The notes under the pieces: generated by a model
Seen by the model: the letters and a program-made list of their open reading frames with translations, nothing else
Told to the model about the DNA's origin: nothing
The model's database searches: none
Program-made: the position numbers and the translations under genes
Assembly: GCA_030549335.1 (NCBI GenBank)
Contig: CM060190.1
Coordinates: 68,276,118-68,340,117, forward strand
Source: Pontederia crassipes
Lineage: Eukaryota > Streptophyta > Magnoliopsida > Commelinales > Pontederiaceae
Direction of reading: 5' to 3'
Length of the DNA stretch: 64,000 nucleotides
Shown here: positions 23,304 to 32,629 of the stretch, piece by piece
Position numbering within the stretch: position 1 is the stretch's first letter
Layout: each line of letters begins with the position of its first letter

Positions 23304-26281
23304 TGATAGTGATAATTGAGTGTTTGAGTGATAACTTGCTGAAATTAAAGAAAGGGTCAAATTTTTTTTTATTTTGGTCTCCCAACTCACTAGCTGCAAG
23401 TGCACAAGTAAGTTGTAGTAGACCCAGATTGTCGTATCCATAAGAATTTGAAGTCTAAGACACCCTAAAACAATCTAAATTGGTCCTACTCTAATGGCTA
23501 AAAATAGATTTTTAAAGAGAAGTGAAAACCGATTTTTAATGGAAAGTGAAATGATAACAGATTTTTGGGTTTTGGAAATTTATTAAAACTGAATTATAAA
23601 TGCTAGAATGAAGTCTAAAAAGGTTCAACTATTAATGAGGAAGGTTCTCCTAGGAGTTGAGGTTCATCTAAATTAATTATGGATGGATTAGATCAAGTTA
23701 TCATTGAAAATTCAAATCTAGTTCAACCTGAAATCTAGCTGCTCTCACAGCTCAATTGGTCTTTAACTAAGCAACATATTATCATATAATTGTTAGTTAG
23801 GTTGAATCAGAAGAGGATCCTCACAGAAAATCAAGTTATCATTGGGCTCAAAAGAAAGTTCAATGCTGATTTTTTTTTACAATTCAAGAAAATCTGCAGT
23901 GATAACTTGATGGATGCAACCACAAATTAATAAAATCACTTCAATTAGCTAAACAAGAATGAAATCTATCCAGTATTAGTGCTTATGCTCCTTGATTCAT
24001 CTCTGAATTTCAAGGGGATTGAAATTCAACCTCTCGGCTGCAAATTAAGAATGGAATCCACACAAACACTAATTAATTGGAATTAAAAGGCATCCAATCT
24101 TTAATGGAGAATTCAATGATTATCCAATGCTCCTTGGGTCATCTCTGACTCTCAAGAATGGCCTTAAGACTACCTCTCAGTAGTGAATTAAATTGAGGCT
24201 TGACAATGGAAATCAGAATTTAATTGACATGAGAAAATAGAAATCAGCATTTCAGGAAATCAGTAATATTGATCAATGGAATTCAGCCTTGCCAATTGCT
24301 TCTTGACCCATCTCTGGACTGCAAGAAGTTCCTAAAATACACCTCTCAGTGTTTGAATGAAATAAGGATGTTCAATTGGCAAATCAGATTCCAAAGAAAT
24401 CAGAAAACAGATTTCAAAATTAAAACTCAGAAATTAGATTTTGGAAAAGACATATTTGAATCCTGAATTATCAAACATCTTGATTCATTTCTGAATAAGA
24501 TTAGGGCAAATATTAGCCTCTCAGCTATTCAATTAATCCAATCCTTAATGACAAACGGATTCAAAAGCCCAGGAAATCAGATTCTGAAATTCAGAAATTT
24601 CATATTAAAAAATCAGACTTAAAGTAATGTTGTGAATAGATTTGAATCATGGAATGCCTAAATATTCATAACTCATTTCTGAACAAGATTAGGATGAAGA
24701 CCAATCTTTCAATTGCTCAATTAGTCAAGTCCAGAATGACAAGTAGATTCAAATAGTTCAGAAATTAGATAACCAAAAAAACCCATAAATCAGAATTTCA
24801 GAAATCAGGATTTTCAATCAATTTGGAATTCAGAACTTGACATTGATTCCTAATTCATTTCTGAACTAGGGATATATCAAATGATAACTTCTCAGTTATA
24901 TATTACAATAGGATCTACACAATGGAAAGAAACGATTCAAAACAGTGCTAAATTCTGAAAATCAGAAATGATTTCAGTGCAGGAAATTAATTCAATCCAT
25001 ATCCATCTATATTTAACCTAGATTACTACTCTATCCTAGGAGAAATAGAGTTTAACTCCTCATATTTACAGAACTTGACATTAAATGAATTGAGAAACAG
25101 ATACAAATCATCCTTCTTGAAGATGTCTCGACCAGCAGCAGCAAGTCCAGCAGCAGCTCCACAGCAGCCTCCTTCCTTGCTCCCAAACCCTGAATGACCA
25201 GCCCCCCTTCCTCCTCCAGAAATTCCACCTTTTATATGACTCCTCTTCACCCTTGGATCAGCATCAGAATGCTCTTTATCCTTTGATTTGAGCCACCTGT
25301 CCAGGTCTTGGAAGAATCTGCCTCTGCAGCACCTTTTTGTGCAGGAAAAAGTAGATGGTCCCCCCCTACTTTTTCCTCTTTTTGGCCACCTCTTTCCCTT
25401 GCTACAAAATACAAAACAGCCAGCATCAAAGCCCTTGAATGGAATTTTAACAAATAAGGATTAGGATAATGATAGTTGCTAGCTCAGATATCAAATGGTA
25501 TTAGGTGTTGTGCAGGAATGAAAATTTGTATCAAAATTAATGAATTAAGGAGTCCGGAATGATAACTTTTAATAAATCCTGGAAAATGTCCAAATATAGA
25601 TGATTTAAAACATTTCAGGCATCAAATGGATTAGAGTGACAAGTGAGTGAGATCAGAAATCAAATATGAATGAGATTTCTAAGGAGTGATAACTTGGGTG
25701 CCCAAAAACGATAACTTATATGACTTAAAAACGATAACTTGTGATAACTTGAGTTGTGATTATCCAAATGTGATGAAATTCGACCAGCAATGAGTTAAAA
25801 CAATAACAAGATGATTGCTTAAGGTCCCTGTGCAGAATTAATAGTTTTGCATGTCGAAATGACAGAATTGCCCTTTAATGATAACTTGGCACTTGAAAAA
25901 TAATAAATTGTTCAAATGGGTTTAAAACTTTGCACAAGCTGAGATATGACTATCCAAATATGATTTATACATGATAATGATGGATTTAGGGCAAGAAAAT
26001 CATTGAAAATCAGTTCATTCAAAATAATGATAACTTGACATATGGAAATGATAACTTGTCCTCAAAATGATAACTTGGCATAGAATTTAAATATTAATGG
26101 ATTTTGGCATTTCAGAACCTCTATGCACATGGAATTATGTATGAAATGAGGAATATCAACTAGTTATCACAATGTATGCATTCCAAGTATAATTGGCCCA
26201 AAAATAGGCAAAAATAAAACTCGATATGTATGAATTGCATCTAAAATGGGTTAGAAACATATAGTGATCAGCAAGTGATCA
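23304..26281 (-). repeat. 5' LTR of the minus-strand Athila-like element
   Basis: 2978 bp, from TGATAGTGATAATTG to GCAAGTGATCA on the plus strand, adjoining the GGTAT target duplication at 26282-26286. It is closely similar to 9473-12421 throughout. U3 has the GATAACTTG cluster and a TATA box; the leader carries the degenerate repeats. Confidence 0.9.
25228..25236 (-). promoter_or_regulatory. TATA box of the 5' LTR
   Basis: TATAAAAGG on the minus strand, about 1.05 kb into the LTR, matching 11391-11399 in the partner LTR. This would be the promoter of the element. Confidence 0.6.
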
Positions 26282-26411
26282 GGTATAACAGGTGAAGAGG
26301 GCACAGGGTGAAACGAGTTAAAAAATGAAGAGCATTTATGTTACAAAGTAAAGTTGAAGGACATCACTGAGCAAACTTTAAAGTTGGAGAGCATTTGATG
26401 TAATTTACTCA

Positions 26412-26795
26412 CCTTTTGTGTCATTTGAGGAGGACCACAGAAAGCTCCTTGACAACTTTTCAAGAGGACAAATGAAACCAGATTAGACATGAACAGACCC
26501 AAAATTATAATTTGGAATAGAATTAAGTGTGGATTTTATTAAAATAGATGTTTCTGCATGGTTTAAGATTTTCATTTTCCATCCAACTAATTTGTCCTGT
26601 AGCTTAGAGGTGATATGGCTCATGGGAGCATTTGTAAGTCTCTTATAAGATATAGGAGTTCCCAAGTATGTGAAAGGATAGGGGCCGGGGCGATTCGCAG
26701 AACTTGTCTAATCTTTGGTTTTCTTACCACATTAAACTTTAGAGGGAAATATATAGCAGATTTGTCAATATTTATTTTTTGATTTGTCAAGGCAT
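26412..26795 (-). mobile_element. LINE reverse transcriptase fragment, upstream part of the relic at 4255-5596
   Basis: The minus strand encodes NQKINIDKSAIYF, then K-R-L-T-N-A...KLQDKLVGWKMKILNHAE, then TLNSIPNY and SRSFLWSSS, the order seen in the C-terminal RT region of plant LINEs. The next LINE segment (RPHLIN...GGLGIRSL) is at about 5590-5470, on the far side of the MULE-like element. The upstream RT half is missing because the CACTA element starts at 26796. Confidence 0.75.
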
Positions 26796-26814
26796 CACTA
26801 CAAGAAAATTGACG

Positions 26815-28860
26815 ATTAGCGACGCCATGTAGCACCTCAAAAGTATGTGACGCTATACAGACGCCACTAGCGCCTCCATTGCGCTTCTTTAGCGTCACCA
26901 GAGTCAGACGCCACTTGCCTCTCAATAGCGTCTCATTAGCGTCTTTCTGGCTACTCAGAGAGTTGACGTTAAAAGTAACGCAATCAAGACGCTACGTAGA
27001 CGTTATTTTTTCTCGCTAGGAACCGCAAACGCGCAGCAGTACCTAGCGCCGTTATGGCGTCGACAATGTTAGACGCGAAGCTAGCGTCGCATGTATGAAG
27101 ACTCTAAAGCGACGCTACATGGCGTCTCAATAGAAAGAGACGCTAATGAGATGCGACATTATATATTTAAACTCTATATTATATATACTATATGTCAATC
27201 AATAAATTCATTAAATATTATATTAGTATTAATTACATTTATCAACATATTATCAATAGCATAATATCAACATATAGATGTATTAATTACACGATTATAT
27301 ATATATATATATATGTATTTTTACATGATAAGAGTGTTCCTAAATATATAAATTTTTTCCTATATTATCTATGTTATCTATACATATAATATATATAATA
27401 TCTTTATTATGCATATATCTTAATTATACGTCTTCTTAGCTATTCAGCGGCCGGGTTGATGTTAACTCTCTAGTGTTATAATCGAGACGCTATTATTTCG
27501 CGCCACTATTCTTAATGCGCGGCAGCACCTAGCGCCGTTTTGTCGTCGACAACTTTAAACGCGACACCAGCGTCTCATGTCTGAAGACTGTGAAGCGACG
27601 CTATATGACGCCTCAAACAAAGGAGATGCTAATGAGACGCTACTATATATATATTTAAACACTATATTATATATACTATATGCCAATCAATAAATTCATT
27701 AAATATTATATTAGTATTAAGTACACGATTATAAACATATTATCAATAGCATAATATCAACATATATATGTATTAATTACACGTTATATATATATATATA
27801 TGCATTTTTACATTATAAGAGTGTTCCTAAATATATAATTTTTTACCTATATTATTTATGTTACGTATACATATAATATATATAATATCTTAATTAATTA
27901 TGCATATATTATTATATACTTAATCATGAGATTACGATGGTTGATTAAGTGAGTGATATGTTAGCGTCACAGTAGACACACAATAGCGTCCACCTAGCGT
28001 TTAACGAGCGTCGAAGCTATTATCGACGCTATGATGACACTATGGGCGTCTCTCTACCGTCGCACATTCGAGACGCCATATTATTTTAGACGCTAGTTCG
28101 GCGCTACGGAGTCGCTAAATGAATCTAGCGACTCAATGGCGTTGCGCCTCCTAAGCCGACTTTTTATCCGTCACTCAATCGGGCACATATAGACATATAA
28201 ATACGCGTATATGCTGATACCTATATATAATAAGTGCATATATACATATTATTATAACCTACTCTGACACATATAAACAAATACACACATATATATATAT
28301 ATATTCACTTCGAATACATATACATATACATGTTATCTATATATGTGTAGACATATACATACACATATATATTTATAATACATATAGACGAAACACATTG
28401 TTGTAACTTAATCTCTCGCACATAGACATATTATATACGTACGCATATATGACATATGTATATATATACACACAATTGTGTTATATTATATGCATATACA
28501 TACATATTTATAATTTTGTATACATACATGATAGATTATCGGAAGAAAATAAAATAATTGGAACGGAGCATAATGCGATGAGACGTTATATTGATAAATA
28601 AAATTACATACATACTAAAAAAATTTGAAAAAACTTTTATTGAGCATCTCAATGGCATCGCGATTTTGAGACGCTACAATAGTGCGACACCCCGACGACG
28701 CGATGGTGTCGCTGCGTTTCTTAGCGACACATTAGTTTCTCTATAGCGCCGCGCTAGCCGAATTGTGATAGTTTCGGCGCCTACATGGCGTCTACATAGC
28801 GTCTCGTTATTGTGCGATGCTAAAGATTACTTAAATCCCTAACCCCCTTCTTCGTTTTCA
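26815..28860. repeat. CACTA subterminal repeat region
   Basis: Dense short words of the type AGACGCTA, TAGCGTCT and GCGACGC in both orientations at 26815-27160, 27440-27640, 27960-28180 and 28640-28850, separated by AT-rich tracts with (TA)n. In En/Spm-like elements such subterminal motifs bind the TNPA-type protein needed for excision. Confidence 0.75.
27031..27950. repeat. Tandem duplication within the CACTA subterminal region
   Basis: The segment starting GCGCAGCAGTACCTAGCGCC at 27031 is repeated from 27517 (GCGCGGCAGCACCTAGCGCC) with a 486 bp offset. Both copies contain the same succession of GACGC-rich sequence, an AT-rich tract (CAATCAATAAATTCATTAAA) and a (TA)n run. The copies have diverged, so the duplication is not recent. 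Confidence 0.8.
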
Positions 28861-28879
28861 CTTTTTACTATTTAACATT

Positions 28880-29580
28880 TACCCCCGACGCCCCGACGCC
28901 CCGACGCCCGACGCCTGACGCGGTCCGACGCCCGATCTCCAACGTGCCCCGACGCCCGACCTCTGATGCCTGACCTCCGACGCCCTCCACTGTCGCCTCC
29001 GGCCTTCACCCGACGTCCGACGCCCGACGACCGCCCTCCACCGCCCTCTGCATTCGACCGCCCACCACCGCCACCCTCTGCATTCGCCGCCGCCCTTCGC
29101 CGCCGCCTCCTCCTCCTCCGCCCTACCCGACGGTTCGCCTCCGCCGCGGTCCGCCCTCCCCGACGGTTCGCCGCCTCCTCCTCCATCGCCGTCCGTCGCG
29201 TCCTCCGCCTCATCGTCCGCCCTCCGCTCTTCGCCTCTGCCGCCCTCCGCCTCCACCGCCGCCCGTCACGTCCACCGCCGCCTCGTCCGCCCTTCGCCGC
29301 GTCCTCCCTCCACCGCCGCCGATGTCCTCCACCGCCGCCGACATCCTCCACCTCCGCCGACATCCTCCTCCTCCGCCCTCCCCGACGGTTGACCTCCGAT
29401 AGTCCGTCCTCCCCGACGGTTCGCTGCCTCCTCCTCCACCGCCGTCCGTCGCGTCCTCTGCCGCCCGTCGCATCCACCGCCGCCTCGTCCGCCCTCCACC
29501 GGCGCTGACGTCCTCCTCCGTCACCACTGCCCACCGCCTACACTGCCGTCTCGGCCGCCCTCCGCCCTTCTCCGAAGGTA
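28880..29580. repeat. GC-rich CCGACGCCC and CCGCCGCC(T) low-complexity block
   Basis: Starts with short tandem CCGACGCC units and continues as CCG/CCT/CTC trinucleotide-like sequence. Long open frames on both strands (up to 220 codons) consist of Pro/Ala/Arg or Gly/Arg/Glu runs and are explained by base composition. It lies upstream of the transposase and may be its leader or first exon, but no protein family is seen. Confidence 0.65.
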
Positions 29581-29599
29581 CTAGGCCGCCACCATGTAA

Positions 29600-30110
29600 A
29601 TTAAGTTAATTATTAATGCATGAAGTTAAATTAAGTTAATTATTCATGTTAAGTTAAGTATTACTTATTCATGTTATTATCATGTTAAATTAAGTAGTAC
29701 TTAAGTGAATTATCATCTCTTTGGATCAAGTTAGTATTACTTATTAAGTATAATATTAAGTATCATCTCTTAGGAATTAAGTTAAGTATTACTTAAGTTA
29801 ATTATTACTTATTCATGTTATGAATTAACTTAAGTAGTACTTAAGTTAATTATCATCTCTTTGGATCAAGTTAATTAGTATTACTTAAGTTAAGTTAACT
29901 TAACTTATGTTAATTGTTATCTTAACTTATGAAGTAATGTTATGAATTAAGATAACAATTACTTATTCATGTTATGAATTAACTTAAGTAGTACTTAAGT
30001 TAATTATCATCTCTTAGGATCAAGTTAATTAGTATTACTTATTAAGTATTACTTACGTTAAGTTAACTTATGTTAATTGTTAAGTTAACTTATGAAGTAA
30101 TTCATGTACT
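29600..30110. repeat. AT-rich minisatellite of TTAAGTTAATTA-type words
   Basis: Imperfect repeats of TTAAGTTAATTA, AAGTATTACTTATT and AATTATCATCTCTT-like words with many short palindromes (for example TTAAGTTAACTTAA). No coding potential. It lies directly upstream of the transposase exon. Confidence 0.6.
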
Positions 30111-30178
30111 TCATAAGGATAAACATCGTAGTTGGATTCATGTACATAATTCATGTACTTATGTTCTCCGTTACAGAA

Positions 30179-31246
30179 ATGATAAAGCCACATCGTAGTT
30201 GGATTCGTCGTTGGAAGGATAAACATGGCGTCATAACTGAAGAATATAAGGATGGTGTTGATGAATTCATTAATGTGGCATATCAAAATGAAGGTGTTGC
30301 TTCTTCATATGGCGAAATCTTATGTCCATGCCGGAAGTGCAAATGTTATCAATGGAAAGTAAGATATGATGTGCAGAAGGATTTATATTACAACGGTTTC
30401 TTACTTACATACACCAATTGGTTCTTTCATGACGAAGAAAGATGGGCTAAAGAAACAAGTAATGTAGATACCGTTGTGGGCGACTCGAGTAATCCGTATA
30501 GGGACATGATACGAGATGCAATGTTAGGAGAAAATATTGACGAAACATCGATTGAAGAAGACCCGAATCCTTCAGCTTCTAAGTTTTATAATCTTCTCGA
30601 AGAGGCAGATGAACATTTATGGGATGGATGCGTGAAGCAAACTACACTTTCTGCAGTGGCACAACTAATGAACTTAAAATCAGAATTTAATATGAGTGAA
30701 AGTTGTTTTGACCGGATGCTTGCCATTATTAAGAGTATGCTTCCAGTTTCCGAGAAATTATCGGGAAATTTTTACAAGTGCAAACGGTTGATGAGAGATT
30801 TAGGGTTGGAATATCAGAAGATTGATGCATGCTGCAATCATTGCATGTTGTACTACAAGGAAGACAACTCACTTATGAGTTGTTCTATTTGTGGCGAGCC
30901 CAGATTCAAGCCAAAAAAGAATACTCAAAGTTCGAAAAAAAATGTGGCAAATGCAATATTTAGATACTTTCCGATTGTTCCAAGATTACAACGACTATTT
31001 CTTTCTGAAAAAACTGCATCATTTATGAGGTGGCACAAAGAAGAGGCACGTGAAGATCCAAATTCAATTACACATCCTTCGGATGCGGAGGCATGGAGAA
31101 GATTTGATGCACTTCATCCGGATTTTTCTGCAGAATCACGCAATGTTAGATTAGGACTTTGCACCGATGGCTTCAACCCATTTGGCTCATCGAGTACTGC
31201 TTATTCATGTTGGCATGTTTTTGTGACACCGTATGCATGTGTATGA
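30179..31246 (+). pseudogene. CACTA Tnp2-type transposase, N-terminal part
   Basis: ATG 30179 follows TTACAG, which looks like a splice acceptor. The frame gives a transposase-associated domain (MIKPHRSWIRRWKDK, then CPCRKCKC), a long linker, a cysteine-rich motif (CCNHCMLYYKED...CSICGEPR) and the start of Tnp2 (FRYFPIVPRLQRLF, MRWHKEEA, LGLCTDGFNPF). It ends at a premature TGA at 31244, apparently because a short deletion has shifted the frame where Tnp2 normally reads TPYNLPPW. The Tnp2 family is clear; the reading frame is broken, so it cannot mobilise the element. Confidence 0.88.
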
Positions 31247-32025
31247 GACGAGAGAATATATTGCTTACCTGTATCATCCCGGGTCCTCGATCTCTTGGTA
31301 AAAGTTTAGATGTTTACTTAAGACCTTTCATTGACGAACAAGTTCTTAGCTACTACGGCGTCATAGTCAATGGATATCAGTTCCATACAGAAGAATATAG
31401 CCGACAACGTTCAACTATTAATAGAGGCATATGTGTTCTAGGAAGCATGTACGGGGACGACGACTTTGATTACTATGGTGTTATAGAAGACATCTTAGAA
31501 TTATCTTATTTGAGAAAATCTAACAAAGTCGTGGTGCTAAAATGTCGTTGGTTCGATCCAGAGAAAGGAGTTCGGATCGATCAAAAGTTTAAATTGGTGG
31601 ATATTAACCCTCGATCGAGACTTCAGTCATACGATCCATTCGTATTGGCGGAACAAGCACAACAAATGTACTACACTAAGTATCCATCGAAAAGAACCAA
31701 GGATGAATGGTGGGCATCATGCAAGGTGAGGAGTAGACTATTCTTAGCAGAAACAATGGTAGATGAGAATGAAACATCATTCGTACACAACGATGCGCCC
31801 ATGGATGATTACTATCAAGAAGATAGAGTGAACGAGATGATTGATGTGGCCGATGGAGTTGATAATTTTTAATTAGTCGATGACGCTGAGCCAATGGAAG
31901 AGTTCAATTCAAATGACCTCTTGGATGTGAACTTCGATAATTTCATTGATGATGACTCGAACCAAGATTATAGCGATGATGATGAAGATGATGAAAATGA
32001 ATCAGAATACGAAACAAGCGAATGA
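31247..32025 (+). pseudogene. CACTA transposase remnant fused to a DUF4216-type domain
   Basis: The shifted frame continues MRRENILLT and IPGPRSLGKSLDVYLRPFID, the next Tnp2 block, and then jumps straight to SYYGVIVNGYQFHTEEY, the start of a DUF4216-like domain (VVVLKCRWFDP, then DPFVLAEQAQQMYY). The rest of Tnp2 with its catalytic residues and the usual DUF4218 domain are deleted at about 31345. After a stop at 31870, another frame gives an acidic Asp/Glu tail up to about 32025. The element is non-autonomous. Confidence 0.8.
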
Positions 32026-32629
32026 ATCCCGTAGTTATTCTAATGACATAAGCTTTTTACTTTTTTTAAAAGTTATATATGGTTATTTTTAATAATAGAA
32101 GTTTTTTTCTTTTTTTCAGTCATGGTTACTAGGGGTCGAGCATTTGGGTGATCTCGCTCTTTCAGGCGTTCACTCCAGATGAGTCAGCCATCATAACCAC
32201 CAGGTAATATATTTATTGTGAGCAACTTATTTATAGTTGATTATAATAGTTAAATTCCTTTTTTAATAATATCAGTTCCTCCGCCGCCGACGGGGCACGT
32301 AGCCGGATCGTCACATAGTAGGCGATCCATTGGTGGGTCCGCTCAGCGTATCACTCCAGGTACGTGACACATTTTGGGCAATAGAGTTTTTTAAATATTT
32401 TGCTTTTGTGACAGTTGCTCCATCGTCATGTCACACCAGGTTATTTTTTATATATTACTTAATTTTATGTAGGAGCCAAATTTTATGTATTTTCTTGTGA
32501 TGGCAGTTGCTACCCCACCGCCACCGCCGAGAATACCAGACGCTTCACCACAATCTAGCGTTGGCGAGCGACATCTTACGCCAGGTGATATATTTATTGT
32601 TATTGACATTTCTCAATTAATTATATTAA
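32026..32629 (+). other. Possible degenerate second CACTA gene (short exon-like pieces)
   Basis: Short pieces ending in CCAG then GT(A) are spaced by T-rich intron-like stretches (near 32200, 32360 and 32585). A potential start, MVTRGRAFG, is at about 32123, followed at once by a TGA. The layout resembles the second (TNPA-like) gene of CACTA elements, but nothing can be translated with confidence. Confidence 0.3.

Larger units (their letters stand above)
9473..26281 (-). mobile_element. Athila-like Ty3/Gypsy retrotransposon, full-length but defective
   Basis: On the minus strand the order is 5' LTR (26281-23304), tRNA-Asp-type PBS (23297-23281), gag, protease, RT/RNase H, a foreign inverted-LTR block, integrase, 3' non-coding region, PPT (12436-12424) and 3' LTR (12421-9473). 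A perfect 5 bp duplication, GGTAT (9468-9472 and 26282-26286), proves that the two outer LTRs are the ends of one insertion. The outer LTRs look alike to within a few percent by eye, so the insertion is fairly recent. The coding region has several stops and a frameshift and lacks the RNase H C-terminus and the integrase zinc finger. The Athila assignment rests on the PBS, the ICDLGAS protease, the FMDDFSVYG RT and the AAGCTTGGGGGAG PPT. Confidence 0.92.
5597..26411. mobile_element. Non-autonomous MULE-like element with long terminal inverted repeats, split by two LTR insertions
   Basis: The outer arms 5597-5703 and 26287-26411 are imperfect inverted repeats of each other (ends AGGTAAATTATACC and, reversed, TGAGTAAATTACATC). 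The inner arms 9065 to about 9140 and about 9385-9472 are also inverted repeats (CTCCTCTACACGCT against AGCGTGTAGAGGAG). Removing the two LTR insertions leaves an element of about 640 bp with arms near 200 bp and a GC-rich core (9175-9375). No transposase is present. The MULE class is inferred from the arm length and the roughly 8 bp target duplication. Confidence 0.7.
26796..32629 (+). mobile_element. CACTA (En/Spm) DNA transposon, left part
   Basis: Starts with the classic terminal sequence CACTACAAGAAAA at 26796, preceded by CAT as the possible 3 bp duplication. It then has a subterminal region with many GACGC/GCGTC words, a broken Tnp2-type transposase and DUF4216 gene, and small exon-like pieces. 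It is interrupted at 32630 by an Athila-like LTR. I did not find the matching right end TTTTCTTGTAGTG, so the right half is lost or outside the window. It inserted in the LINE relic. Confidence 0.88.

Noticed and set aside
28872-29534. Several long ORFs (up to 220 codons) on both strands
   Set aside because: They overlap in all frames within a GC-rich CCG/CCT low-complexity block; the peptides are Gly/Arg/Glu or Pro/Ala/Arg runs without a domain.
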